Shown: positions 7,493-16,605 of the stretch, piece after piece
Layout: each line of letters opens with the position of its first letter
How positions within the stretch are numbered: position 1 is the first letter of the stretch
Source: Xanthobacteraceae bacterium
Lineage (GTDB): Bacteria > Pseudomonadota > Alphaproteobacteria > Rhizobiales > Xanthobacteraceae
Reading direction: 5' to 3'
NCBI GenBank assembly: GCA_028290465.1
Contig: JAQGJU010000068.1
Location: 28,730 to 92,729, forward strand
Length of the DNA: 64,000 nucleotides
Program-made: the position numbers and the translations under genes
The notes under the pieces: model-generated
Seen by the model: only the letters and a program-made list of their open reading frames with translations
What the model was told of the DNA's origin: nothing
Databases searched by the model: none

Positions 7493-9483
7493 ACGGGAAT
7501 GTCAAACGTCCCGGACTGAAGGTCGCCGATCTGCTCGACGCCGTGCGCCAGGCAGCTCGGCAGGAGCAGTTCCTCGACGTGGTATCGGCCGAGACCGCGC
7601 GCGCGCGGTTCGAATCGCATCTCGACTTGTCGCCGCTCGCGGCCGAGACCGTATCGCTGGCGGCGGCGCTGTCGCGCGTCCTCGCGAATGACGTCGTCGC
7701 CGATGTTGACGCGCCGCCGTTCGACCGCTCCGGTGTCGATGGATTCGCGGTGCGGGCCGCCGACACCATCGGGGCCAGCGATGCCGCGCCGCGCCGGCTG
7801 AAGCTGAATGCCGAAGTGATCGCCTGCGGCCACGCGCCGGTACTCGCGGTTGCGCCCGGCACCGCGACCGCGCTGGCGACCGGCGGCGTGGTACCGCGCG
7901 GCGCCGACGCCGTGATGATGATCGAACATACCGAGCTGATCGAGGCCGCTAACGGTCCGGCGATTGAACTCCGACGCGCGGTCGCGCCCGGCCAATTCAT
8001 CGCCTATGCGGGCTCCGACATCGCGCGTGGTGAAACGTTGCTGCGTCGCGGCACGCTGATCGGTTCGCGCGAGATCGGCATGCTGGCGGCCTGCGGCCTC
8101 GCGAACGTCGACGTCGTGCGCCGGCCCAAGGTCGCGGTGCTGTCGACCGGCGACGAACTGGTATCGTCCGGCGAGAAATTACGCCCGGCCAGCGTTTACG
8201 ATTCCAATGGCGCCATCGTGGCGGCGGCGGTTACCGAAGCCGGCGGCGAGGCAATCTCGTTCGGCGCATTCCCGGACGACGAGACCGCGTTGCACGACGC
8301 GGTGACGCGGGCGCTTAACACGTGCGATATGGTGGTGCTGAGCGGCGGCACCTCTAAAGGCGCCGGCGATCTGTCGCACCGCATCGTGTCGAAGCTTGGC
8401 GCGCCGGGCGTGCTGGTGCATGGCGTCGCGCTGAAGCCCGGCAAGCCGCTGTGCCTCGCGGTCATCGGCCACAAGCCGCTCGCGGTGCTGCCTGGATTCC
8501 CGACCTCGGCGATCTTCACATTCCACGCCTTTGTCGCGCCGGTCATTCGGCGCCTTGCCGGATTGCCGGCGGAAGCGGCCCGCACCGTCGAGGCGCGCGT
8601 GCCGATGCGCATTGCGTCCGAGATGGGCCGGCAGGAATTCGTGCTGGTCGCGCTGCTGGACGGCGAAGACGGGTCGGTGGCGTTTCCGACCGCCAAGGGT
8701 TCCGGCGCCGTCACGGCGTTCTCGCAGGCCGACGGCTTTCTGGCGATCGATGCGCTGGCCTCGGCGCTCGATGCCGACACGCAGGTGCAGGTGACGCTGA
8801 TCGGCGAGGCGGTCCGGCCGCCGGATCTCGTCATCACCGGCAGCCATTGCGTCGCGCTCGATGCGGTGCTCGGTCGGCTGGCCGATCAGGGACTGGCGGC
8901 GCGCACCATCGCGGTCGGCAGCCAGGGCGGTGTCAGCGCGGTGCGGCGTGGCGAGTGCGATCTGGCGCCGGTGCATCTGGTCGATCCCAAGACCGGCATC
9001 TACAACGAGTATCTGCTGACGCCGGGCATTACGCTGGTGCATGGCTGGCGACGCATGCAGGGCTTGGTCTATCGGGGCGGCGATCCGCGTTTTGAGGGTC
9101 TCTCGGCCGAGGCCGCGCTGAGCGCCGCGCTGGCCGATCCCGAAACGTTGATGGTCAACCGCAATGCCGGCGCCGGCACGCGCGTGCTGATCGACCAGTT
9201 GCTGGCCGGCGCCAAGCCGCCCGGCTATGCCAACCAGCCGAAGTCGCACAATGCGGTCGCGGCGGCGGTCGCGCAGGGCCGGGCCGACTGGGGCATCGCG
9301 ATTTCGTCGGTGGCAAAATTGTATGGGCTCGGCTTTCTGCCGATCGCGCCGGAACACTATGATTTCCTGCTGGCGGAAAGCCGTCGCGCGCGGCCGGCCG
9401 TGCAGGCCTTTCTCGACGCGCTTACAAATCCGAAAGTGCGGGAACGCATCCGGGCCCTCGGCATGGAACCGGCTGACGTGTAA
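7483..9483 (+). CDS. MoeA fused to a C-terminal periplasmic-binding-like domain
   Basis: A 666-residue fusion. Residues 1 to about 430 are a full MoeA: DRSGVDGFAVR, then LSTGDELV, LSGGTSKGAGD and VLPGFPTSAI are all present. Residues from about 445 on (DLVITGSHCVALDAVLG, then NRNAGAGTRVLIDQLL and an SHNAVAAAVAQGRADWG segment) match the PBP-like domain found C-terminal to some MoeA or HTH proteins and thought to sense molybdenum ligands. MoeA inserts molybdate into adenylylated molybdopterin. The PBP-like part may bind molybdate, tungstate or the pterin, which is inference. It overlaps the gene before it, and the WD40-cytochrome gene follows 28 bases later. Confidence 0.9.
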   Translation: MAMNGNVKRPGLKVADLLDAVRQAARQEQFLDVVSAETARARFESHLDLSPLAAETVSLAAALSRVLANDVVADVDAPPFDRSGVDGFAVRAADTIGASDAAPRRLKLNAEVIACGHAPVLAVAPGTATALATGGVVPRGADAVMMIEHTELIEAANGPAIELRRAVAPGQFIAYAGSDIARGETLLRRGTLIGSREIGMLAACGLANVDVVRRPKVAVLSTGDELVSSGEKLRPASVYDSNGAIVAAAVTEAGGEAISFGAFPDDETALHDAVTRALNTCDMVVLSGGTSKGAGDLSHRIVSKLGAPGVLVHGVALKPGKPLCLAVIGHKPLAVLPGFPTSAIFTFHAFVAPVIRRLAGLPAEAARTVEARVPMRIASEMGRQEFVLVALLDGEDGSVAFPTAKGSGAVTAFSQADGFLAIDALASALDADTQVQVTLIGEAVRPPDLVITGSHCVALDAVLGRLADQGLAARTIAVGSQGGVSAVRRGECDLAPVHLVDPKTGIYNEYLLTPGITLVHGWRRMQGLVYRGGDPRFEGLSAEAALSAALADPETLMVNRNAGAGTRVLIDQLLAGAKPPGYANQPKSHNAVAAAVAQGRADWGIAISSVAKLYGLGFLPIAPEHYDFLLAESRRARPAVQAFLDALTNPKVRERIRALGMEPADV

Positions 9484-9511
9484 GGTCGCAGGCGCGATCG
9501 GGAGTCTGACG

Positions 9512-10798
9512 ATGCTCCGCTGGTGCGTCACGCTGGTCTTGGTGTTATCCGCGCTTGCGCCGGCTCATGCACAACTGCGCGGCCATGGCGGACCGGTGCG
9601 GGCGCTCGCAGTCTCAGCCGACGGCCAAAGCGTGCTGTCCGGCAGTTTTGATTCCTCGGCGATCCGTTGGTCACTGACCCGCAACGCCGCCGAACAGGTG
9701 CTGCGATTCCACGACAGCGCCGTCAACGCTGTTGCGCTTCTGCCCGATGGCCGCAGCGTCACGGCCGGCGAGGACGGCCGCATCGCGATCTGGCGCCCCG
9801 GCGTCGCGCAGCCCGAGCAGGTGTTGCAAGGCCATACCGCACCCATCGTCGCGCTCGCACTCGCGGCGGATGGAAAATCGCTCGCTTCCGCGTCGTGGGA
9901 CCGCAGCGTTCGGATCTGGCCGCTCGGTGATGGAATTGGTGGCGGCACCCCGCGTGTGCTCGAAGGCCACCAGGACAACGTCAACGGTGTCGCCTTCATG
10001 CCGGACGGACGTGTGGTTAGCGCCGGTTATGACGCGGCGGTGCGGATCTGGCCAGCCAGTGCTGACGGCGCACCGACCATCGTCATGCTGCCGACCGCGC
10101 TCAATAATGTGGCGGTAGCTTCAGACGGCGAGATCGTGACCGGCGGAGCCGACGGCAAAGTCTATTTCGTCGGACAGGACGGGAAAGTACTTGGCGCCAT
10201 CGAGGCTGGCGACACCCCGGTCATCACCGTCGCCGTGTCGCGCGACGGCGCGCTGATTGCCGCCGCCGGCATCCGGGGCGCGGTCGCGGTGATCGATCGG
10301 AAGACCCGCGCGCTGGCCCGCACCCTGGTCGGTCCCGGCCTGCCGGTGTGGTCGGCGGCGTTTTTGCCGGATAACCGCACGCTGGTCACGGGCGGCGCCG
10401 ACCGTTTGGTGCGGCGCTGGGATGCTGTCACCGGCGAACCGCTCGGCGCGGTGCCGATCGTCGGAAATGAGGATCCGCTGGCGCGCTTTGCCGGCGACCG
10501 CGGCGCGGAAGTGTTCCGCGCCTGCGTCGCCTGTCACACGCTGACGCCGGATGAAGGCAACCGCGCCGGGCCGACGCTGTCCGGCATCTTCGGCCGCAAG
10601 ATCGCGACATTGCCCGGCTATGCGTTCTCGGAAGCGCTGACCAAGCTCGACATCGTGTGGACGCCGGACACGGTGGCGAAACTGTTCGAGGTCGGCCCCG
10701 CCGCCTATACGCCGGGCACCAAGATGCCCGAGCAGCGCATCGGATCGCCCGAAGATCGCGAGGCGCTGGTGCAGTTTCTGGCGAAGGCGACGCAATAG
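9512..10798 (+). CDS. WD40 propeller with C-terminal cytochrome c domain
   Basis: A 428-residue exported protein. The start at 9512 gives a clean signal peptide ending APAHAQ; the frame extends further upstream but only inside the preceding gene. Residues about 22-320 hold seven WD-like blades, each with an xGHxxxVxxxxxxxDG...W pattern (for example LRGHGGPVRALAVSADG and VLQGHTAPIVALALAADG). The C-terminus is a small class I cytochrome c with CVACH (Cys338 to His342) and a candidate Met ligand in TKMPEQR. It probably acts in the periplasm as an electron carrier or docking protein linked to the formate dehydrogenase. That link rests on neighbourhood only. Confidence 0.85.
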   Translation: MLRWCVTLVLVLSALAPAHAQLRGHGGPVRALAVSADGQSVLSGSFDSSAIRWSLTRNAAEQVLRFHDSAVNAVALLPDGRSVTAGEDGRIAIWRPGVAQPEQVLQGHTAPIVALALAADGKSLASASWDRSVRIWPLGDGIGGGTPRVLEGHQDNVNGVAFMPDGRVVSAGYDAAVRIWPASADGAPTIVMLPTALNNVAVASDGEIVTGGADGKVYFVGQDGKVLGAIEAGDTPVITVAVSRDGALIAAAGIRGAVAVIDRKTRALARTLVGPGLPVWSAAFLPDNRTLVTGGADRLVRRWDAVTGEPLGAVPIVGNEDPLARFAGDRGAEVFRACVACHTLTPDEGNRAGPTLSGIFGRKIATLPGYAFSEALTKLDIVWTPDTVAKLFEVGPAAYTPGTKMPEQRIGSPEDREALVQFLAKATQ

Positions 10799-10807
10799 TT
10801 TGCGAGT

Positions 10808-12838
10808 TTAAGAGTCGTTCTCGCCATTCTGGGCGCGCTCGCGCAAATAGTCTTCGGTGGTGCGCAGCCGGGGCCGCAGCGGCGTCACCGCATGCGGATC
10901 GAACTCTTCCTCGGTCACCACCGTCACCCGGCAGGTGTCGCACATCTTGATCAGGTCAAGCCGTTTGGCCGAGCCCTTGAACATCCAGTGCTGGCCTTCG
11001 AGCTTCGCGGTCACGCGCTCGATGGTGCTCTTCACGCCGAACGGCTTGTCGCAGCGGATGCAGCAGAACGGCTCTTCCTGCTTGATGGTGCGCGGCAGCG
11101 CGGTGGCGGCGCGGAAATCGATCTGCGGCTTTAGCGTGATCACTTTCTCCGGGCAGGTGGCGGCGCACAGCCCGCATTGCACGCAGGCATCCTCGGAGAA
11201 TTTCAGCATCGGCCGCTCGGCATCGTCGCTGAGCGCGCCGGTCGGGCAGGCGGAAACGCAGGACAGGCACAGCGTGCAGCCTTCGACCTGGACCTCGAGC
11301 GTACCGAACGGCGCACCGGCCGGCAGCGCCACGATATCGACCGGCGCTGGCGCCGCGCGATGCAGTTCGCGCAAGGACAGCCGCATCACTTCGCGCTTGG
11401 CGCCGACTGCCGCAAAGCTCGCGGGACGCGGCGCAGGCGCCATCGCGGGCAGCGCCCGCAACGTATCGCCGAGCCCGAACGGGTCATCCGTTTCGATGGT
11501 CGCGACCCGCCCGGCGCCGAAGCCGAGGCCCTGCAGGATGGGCTCCGCCAGCGCGATGGTCTTGGTCAGGCCGGCGGTGTCGTGGCGCGCTTTGCCGCGC
11601 AGCAGAAACCGCACCGCGCTTGCCCCATAGGCGAACGCCGCTGCGATAGCCTCCAGCCCGACTTGCGTGATTTCGTTGACGGCGAGCGGCAGTACGTTGG
11701 CCGGCAATCCGTCACCGTGGCGGGCCAGCGCCTCGATCAACGGCGCGCCATGCGGCTCGTCGTGAATCAGCAGCACCGGATCGCGGCCGCCGGCTTCGCG
11801 GTACACGCTGAACAGTGTGCGCAGCTTGCGCAACAGCGCGTCGGCGGTCGGCAGTGCATAGGCGGCGGCGCCGGTCGGGCAGGCGGCGGCGCATTGGCCG
11901 CAGCCGGCGCACACATAGGCGTCGATGCTGACGTGGTTGCCAGCCGGCGTGATCGCGCCGGTCGGACACAGATCGAGGCAGCGGGTGCAGCCGACGATCT
12001 TGGAGCGCGAATGCGCGCACAGATCCTCGGTGAACGTGATGTAACGCGGCCGGTCGAACGAGCCGACGAGATCGCGTGCCTTGAGCACGGCATTGAGCAC
12101 GCCGGCTGGATCGTTCGGATCGGCCCGCAGATACCCATCGCGCAGATCCGCGGCCGGGAACAGCGGCATGCCGCCGGAAATGTCCAAGATTAAATCGCAG
12201 CGCGACGTCGCGCCGTTGCGCGACGGGCCGAATTTCAGCGTGTTCCGCGACGACGGTGCCGGCGCCGCATAGTCGTCGACTTCAAGTTCGAAGGCGCCGA
12301 GGTGGCCTTTGGCCGAGCGGATTGTGCCCTTGACTACTGGGAATTCGGTAACGCGCGGCGGTGCGAGTTCGCCCGGCCGCGTCAGCAACACCGTAACGTC
12401 AAGATGGTCCTTGAGCAGAACTGCGGCTTCGAGCGCCTTTTCGTCGCGGCCGTAAATCAGCGTGATGCCTTCGCTGTTCAGGTTGACGTAAGGCAGTGGC
12501 GATGTCGGCTCGGTCGCCAGCGCCAGCAGCGCGGCCATTTTCGGTCCGGCTTTCGCGGCGTCCGTCGACCAGCCGGCGGTTTCGCGGATGTTGACGAAGA
12601 CAGGGTCGGCAGCCTTTTCCTCACCGGCGATGTCGCGGAACAGCGGCGTCTCCTGGGTGCAGGCAATCATTACCTCACCGCCAGCGCGGATCGCGGCGCG
12701 CACGCGCTCGGTCTCAGCCCGGCAGAGCTGCCGGCCGGTCTCCAGCTTAGCGTCACGGCAGCCCCCGGCCAGCCGCGCCGAGTCGAGCGGCATCGTGTCC
12801 TCGCATGAACACACCAGCACGGTCCGCTTGTCTGCCAT
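10808..12838 (-). CDS. Large 4Fe-4S polyferredoxin-like protein
   Basis: A 676-residue soluble protein started at ATG 12838, which has GGAGG at a good distance; the upstream TTG/ATG options lack this. It opens with MADKRTVLVCSCEDTM. Two ferredoxin pairs are visible: CTRCLDLCPTG with CAGCGQCAAACPTG in the middle, and CTLCLSCVSACPTG with CVQCGLCAATCPEK towards the end. A last CCIRCDKPFG and CDTC could bind another metal. It is likely an electron-transfer hub of the formate dehydrogenase region. It is divergent from the accessory operon starting at 12924. The partner is not known. Confidence 0.85.
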   Translation of the reverse strand: MADKRTVLVCSCEDTMPLDSARLAGGCRDAKLETGRQLCRAETERVRAAIRAGGEVMIACTQETPLFRDIAGEEKAADPVFVNIRETAGWSTDAAKAGPKMAALLALATEPTSPLPYVNLNSEGITLIYGRDEKALEAAVLLKDHLDVTVLLTRPGELAPPRVTEFPVVKGTIRSAKGHLGAFELEVDDYAAPAPSSRNTLKFGPSRNGATSRCDLILDISGGMPLFPAADLRDGYLRADPNDPAGVLNAVLKARDLVGSFDRPRYITFTEDLCAHSRSKIVGCTRCLDLCPTGAITPAGNHVSIDAYVCAGCGQCAAACPTGAAAYALPTADALLRKLRTLFSVYREAGGRDPVLLIHDEPHGAPLIEALARHGDGLPANVLPLAVNEITQVGLEAIAAAFAYGASAVRFLLRGKARHDTAGLTKTIALAEPILQGLGFGAGRVATIETDDPFGLGDTLRALPAMAPAPRPASFAAVGAKREVMRLSLRELHRAAPAPVDIVALPAGAPFGTLEVQVEGCTLCLSCVSACPTGALSDDAERPMLKFSEDACVQCGLCAATCPEKVITLKPQIDFRAATALPRTIKQEEPFCCIRCDKPFGVKSTIERVTAKLEGQHWMFKGSAKRLDLIKMCDTCRVTVVTEEEFDPHAVTPLRPRLRTTEDYLRERAQNGENDS

Positions 12839-12923
12839 CGATCCTCCGGAAACGGCAGCACTGGCCACCGGGCGCCACAATCTATAATCCTTTTAAACAA
12901 CACGTAAGCGTGCCGGAGAGCAA

Positions 12924-13673
12924 ATGCCAATCGAGACCAGATCCCGCCTCGACAAGCCGGCGCTCGATCTGCCGCCGCCGTACCGTTTGATCACGCTGCG
13001 CGAGGTCGGCGATGCCTTCGCACATGCGAAGAGTATCGCGGCCGAGGCCGGCGCGGGTACGCTGGTTTATGTCGGACGGTTCGATCTTGCGGAATTCGCC
13101 GTGGTGCTGGAACCGGACGAGCCGCTAAAGGAGGCGCGCCGCGCCTTCTATGCCGGCATGCAGGCGCTGGCCGAAGCGCTGACATTTTATGCGCCACCGG
13201 AGAAACTCGTGTCGTTCGATTGGCCGGACGGCATCCGGATCGACGGCGGCCTGATCGGCGGCGGCCGACTGGCCTGGCCGGCGGACACAAAGGAAGACGA
13301 ACCGCCGGCTTGGCTGGTGTTCGGTGCGATGATACGCACCGTCGCGATGGGGGCCGGCGAGCCTGGCCTGCGGCCGCTCGAGTCCGCGCTGGAAGACGAA
13401 GGCTTCGACGATGTCAGCTCAAACCGGCTGGTCGAAAGCTTCGCCCGGCATCTGATGTTCGTGATGGATGCCTGGCAGGAAGAGGGATTCAACACAGTCG
13501 CCAAGGGCTATTTGCAACGCCTGACATCGGAGTCGGGCGTGAGCCGGCAAATCGATCCGCAAGGCGACCTTATGGTGCGGCGGGTCGGCAAGGCCGACAC
13601 GGAACGCCGCGCGCTGGTGCCGGCCCTGGAGGCGCCATCGTGGATCGATCCGCAGACCGGAGGCCCGCGGTGA
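12924..13673 (+). CDS. Biotin/lipoate ligase-like accessory protein
   Basis: A 249-residue soluble protein. It resembles the biotin/lipoate A/B protein ligase-like family often placed next to formate dehydrogenases in Bradyrhizobium-type genomes. Visible pieces are LVYVGRFDLAEFAVVLEPDEPL, which spans the family's central strand region, then FDWPDGIRIDGGLIGGG and WLVFGAMIRT. The DGIRIDGGLIGGGRL part resembles the NDIxxxGxKIaGi motif of lipoate ligases. Whether it is catalytic is not clear. It heads a run of five genes with 4-base overlaps (13670-13673 here), so the run is almost surely one transcript. An ATG at 12924 follows GGAGAGCAA. Confidence 0.65.
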   Translation: MPIETRSRLDKPALDLPPPYRLITLREVGDAFAHAKSIAAEAGAGTLVYVGRFDLAEFAVVLEPDEPLKEARRAFYAGMQALAEALTFYAPPEKLVSFDWPDGIRIDGGLIGGGRLAWPADTKEDEPPAWLVFGAMIRTVAMGAGEPGLRPLESALEDEGFDDVSSNRLVESFARHLMFVMDAWQEEGFNTVAKGYLQRLTSESGVSRQIDPQGDLMVRRVGKADTERRALVPALEAPSWIDPQTGGPR

Positions 13674-14236
13674 CGGTACCGGGAAAACTGCTGCGCGCCA
13701 TTCGGCTCGATCCGTCCGACACGTTCGTGTTCGAGCGCGTCGCCGAGCCCGGCGAATGGGCGGTGCCGGGCACCTTCGTATTCATGGGCACGGACCCAAA
13801 AACGCTGCAGGGCAAAGCGCGCGTCGCATTCCGGTCCGGCTTTCTCGGGCTCGACTCGCTTGGCTGGTCGACCCTCGTTCAGATCGTCGCGGCCAGCGAG
13901 GCCGATCGGGCGGCGGCGGTCGAACTGCTGGCGCAGAAGCTGATCAGCGATTTCGGCGCGCCCGAGCTTGCTGTCGCGCGTGCCGCCGCCGAGGAAGAGA
14001 TCACGTTCGCGCAGTCATTATGCGATCAGGCGGAATCGACCATTATCGCGATGCACCGCACCGAGGATGACGGCGCGATCCGCGAGACCTTCCGCACCCT
14101 GCGGCCGCAGGAAGGCCAGCGTCCGGCCCGCGCCTTCAGCTTTCTCGAAGTCGAAGGCGAGGGCGACGATGAGGCGCCGGCCGACGAGGTCGATCTGGTC
14201 GGGCTCGCCAAGCGTAACGTAAGTAAGGTGCCATGA
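13670..14236 (+). CDS. DUF6505-like accessory protein
   Basis: A 188-residue protein read from GTG 13670, overlapping the preceding stop in GTGA. The frame is open upstream only as an antisense-style shadow of the previous gene. It is soluble, with no signal peptide or membrane segment. Recognisable text is KLLRAIRLDPSDTFVFERVAEPGEWAVPG near the N-terminus, a pattern I associate with DUF6505 beside formate dehydrogenases. The second half is acidic and helical. No catalytic motif is visible and the role is unknown. The tight overlap with both neighbours implies co-production with the accessory set. Confidence 0.65.
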   Translation: MTVPGKLLRAIRLDPSDTFVFERVAEPGEWAVPGTFVFMGTDPKTLQGKARVAFRSGFLGLDSLGWSTLVQIVAASEADRAAAVELLAQKLISDFGAPELAVARAAAEEEITFAQSLCDQAESTIIAMHRTEDDGAIRETFRTLRPQEGQRPARAFSFLEVEGEGDDEAPADEVDLVGLAKRNVSKVP

Positions 14237-15240
14237 AAGATTTCTGGCTGTCCTGCGGTCATCATCTGGTCGATCGCGACGAAGGCGGCGGATTGGTCGC
14301 CAGCGACGAATTCCTCAAACTGTATCTGGCGCGGCCCGAACTCGCGCCGCCGCCCGAAGCATGCGTGGTCGAGCGCACGCTGCATGGTGCGCTGATCGCA
14401 GAGCCGCGCCGGCCGGTCTCGGCCGACGACATCGCGGCCATCGCCGACCCGGATGCGCGCGAGAACTGGCAGACCATGCTGGCGTTCCGCGATCACCTGC
14501 TGCGCTACCCGACGCTTGAAGCGGCGTATCTGGCGCTGATGCGCAGCCGGGTCGGCGGCACGCCGCACCTGTTCGTCAATCAACTGGTGCATCTCATTCT
14601 GCGCAACGTGCTGCATGATTGCGACGACCCGTTCGTGTTGCGCGCCGCCGAACTGTTCTATCGGCCGCAACTCGTCACCCTGCATGAAGGCTCGCTGCTG
14701 GCCGCCGACGAAGAGACCATCGGCGGGCGTGACGGTCGGCAGGTGTCGCCGCTGGTGTCGATGATGGGCCTGCCCGCAATGGGCGAGATCGATGTCCTGA
14801 ACGACGACAACGCGCTGTCATATTGGGAGCGTAGCGATGCGTTCGACTTCGCGCTGGATTTAAGCGGCGGGCGGCGCGGTGCCGCTGCGCTGGGGCAGGC
14901 GATCGCTTTGTTCGTGCGCCATCTTGTCGGCGTCGACGTGACGGTCGAACCGGTCGTCGAGGCGCGTGACGTCCGGCTCGCCTGGTATGTCGGGCTTGAC
15001 GCCGAGGGCACCAAGATCGGCGATAAGTGGTGGAACGGCGAAGAACTCGACGAGGCGTTGGGCCGCCGTGTGGTGGCGCTGTTCCAGCTCCATTTTGTGG
15101 AGCCCGGCGTGGTACTCGACGATGTGGCGGGCGAGCCGGTATATTTGATCCTGGCCATGAATGAGGATCGGGTGCTGCGGATGAAGCCGCAGAATCTCGT
15201 GGTGGGCCTGCCGGTGAAGCATCTGGAGGCGGTGACGTGA
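14233..15240 (+). CDS. DUF6352-like accessory protein
   Basis: A 335-residue soluble protein beginning MKDFWLSCGHHLVDRD. The start ATG overlaps the previous stop (ATGA at 14233-14236). The middle part contains GGTPHLFVNQLVHLILRN and a stretch with MMGLPAMGEIDVLND. I associate this architecture with DUF6352 in formate dehydrogenase loci of Hyphomicrobiales. There is no recognisable cofactor motif; an N-terminal CGHH could be a metal site but this is only a suggestion. It is followed by a GTGA overlap with the DUF3305 gene. The function is unknown. Confidence 0.65.
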   Translation: MKDFWLSCGHHLVDRDEGGGLVASDEFLKLYLARPELAPPPEACVVERTLHGALIAEPRRPVSADDIAAIADPDARENWQTMLAFRDHLLRYPTLEAAYLALMRSRVGGTPHLFVNQLVHLILRNVLHDCDDPFVLRAAELFYRPQLVTLHEGSLLAADEETIGGRDGRQVSPLVSMMGLPAMGEIDVLNDDNALSYWERSDAFDFALDLSGGRRGAAALGQAIALFVRHLVGVDVTVEPVVEARDVRLAWYVGLDAEGTKIGDKWWNGEELDEALGRRVVALFQLHFVEPGVVLDDVAGEPVYLILAMNEDRVLRMKPQNLVVGLPVKHLEAVT

Positions 15241-15779
15241 CCGATGTCGACCCGCTCGATCGCATGACGGTCGGCGTGATCGTCGAACGCAGCAAGAGCG
15301 ACAGTCCGTGGATCGATCATCTATGGCGGCCGGTCGCGGTGCTGGGCGGCGTGCCCGAGACCGCGCCCTGGACGCTGCTGTCCGACGACGGGGCCCGCGC
15401 CACGTTCTATGCCGGCGCCGCTGAGATCGAACTGCACCGTTCGGACACCACCAATTACCGTGACAATCTGGCTACCGAATCGCCGTTACTGTGGGTCGTG
15501 CTGCGGCCCACGGAAGCAGACCCGCCCTATGCGCTGTTCCTTGTCACGGCCGATCCGGCGGAGGGCGAGGCCATGACCGAGGCCGGCAACGATCTGGTCG
15601 AGACGGTGCCGATGCCGGAGCCGGTCCGCGAGGTCGTTGCGGGTTTCGTTGCCACGCACCATGTCGAACGGGTATTCTTCAAGCGGCAGCGCGACGCAGC
15701 CGGCCCGGAACGTGGACGACGCGGATCGGGGCAGCAAAACGACGTCAAAGGGCCTGACGAACCGAAGGCGGGGTCATGA
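15237..15779 (+). CDS. DUF3305 protein
   Basis: A 180-residue protein with the DUF3305 signature near the N-terminus (VGVIVERSKSDSPWIDHLWRP), followed by TLLSDDGARATFYAGAAEIELH. The GTG start at 15237 overlaps the previous stop. The last 30 residues are charged and low in complexity. DUF3305 and DUF3306 regularly occur together near formate dehydrogenase alpha subunits (family knowledge), but no biochemical function is established that I can cite. It is coupled to the DUF3306 gene by ATGA at 15776-15779. Confidence 0.8.
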   Translation: MTDVDPLDRMTVGVIVERSKSDSPWIDHLWRPVAVLGGVPETAPWTLLSDDGARATFYAGAAEIELHRSDTTNYRDNLATESPLLWVVLRPTEADPPYALFLVTADPAEGEAMTEAGNDLVETVPMPEPVREVVAGFVATHHVERVFFKRQRDAAGPERGRRGSGQQNDVKGPDEPKAGS

Positions 15780-16522
15780 ACGACCCGGAAAATTTCCTGG
15801 CGCGCTGGTCGCGCCGCAAACGCGAGATCGCGGCGGGTGAGCCGGAAGCCGCCGCGCCGGAAACGCGTGCGCCTGCGACCTCGGCTCCGGTGCCGGCCGA
15901 TTTCGAAGCCGAAATAGCCGCGCTCGCTTCGCCGGAAAAGACATTGCCGGACGAGACATCTTCGGCTCCCGCTCCGGTATTCGATCCGGCCAGTCTGCCG
16001 TCGCTCGACTCGATTGGCGCCGACACCGACATTCGCGGCTTTCTGGCGCCGGGCGTGCCGACGGAGTTGGCGCATGCGGCGCTTCGCCGCGTATGGACCG
16101 CCGATCCGGGTATTCGCGACTTCAAAGGCTTGGCCGACTACGATTGGGACTTCACCGCGCCCGGCAGCATGTTGGGCTTTGGTGACTTGGCTCCCGGCAC
16201 CGACGTGAAGCAAATGCTGGCGGATGTGTTGGGCGAACTGGTGCCGGACACTGCTGTGCCGACGTCGGCCATGTCGCCAGAAGTGCCAGCGGCCACTCCC
16301 TTGGAACCTCAAGTATCAATGGTATCCGAGCCAAACAACGATTCGACGCCTGAGCAGACCATTGGCGATATGTCGGCGGAGTCGGCGCGTGTCGAGGCGA
16401 AGCAATCGCAAGATGATTTGTTGCATCGCGATGTAAATGCCGCGATGCATAGTAATATTTTAGTGAACGATGAAGAGCTGTCCATTGCCCGGCGCCAGCA
16501 CGGCGGTGCATTACCTCAATAG
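15776..16522 (+). CDS. DUF3306 protein
   Basis: A 248-residue protein with the DUF3306 opening FLARWSRRKREIAAG and the core LPSLDSIGADTDIRGF plus a DPGIRDFKGLADYDWDF segment. The C-terminal 90 residues are of low complexity, and the DNA encoding them (about 16320-16510) has more A/T at third positions than the rest. The tail may be a poorly constrained extension. It ends the coupled run; 83 bases follow before the HTH-TorD gene. It is probably a formate dehydrogenase assembly factor, by context only. Confidence 0.8.
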   Translation: MNDPENFLARWSRRKREIAAGEPEAAAPETRAPATSAPVPADFEAEIAALASPEKTLPDETSSAPAPVFDPASLPSLDSIGADTDIRGFLAPGVPTELAHAALRRVWTADPGIRDFKGLADYDWDFTAPGSMLGFGDLAPGTDVKQMLADVLGELVPDTAVPTSAMSPEVPAATPLEPQVSMVSEPNNDSTPEQTIGDMSAESARVEAKQSQDDLLHRDVNAAMHSNILVNDEELSIARRQHGGALPQ

Positions 16523-16605
16523 TAGACCAAAGCCATAGCTTGAAACTATTGCCAATCCGTCGATCACGCCGTAGCTTAAACTGAAATCCTTCGTAGCAGG
16601 GCGCG

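Noticed and set aside
9227..9511. Upstream extension of the WD40-cytochrome frame
   Set aside because: It lies inside the preceding MoeA fusion gene; the signal peptide begins exactly at ATG 9512.
8179..9531. A 450-codon minus-strand frame opposite the MoeA fusion
   Set aside because: It is a shadow of the plus-strand gene; the translation is low-complexity Arg/His/Gln-rich and has no ribosome site.
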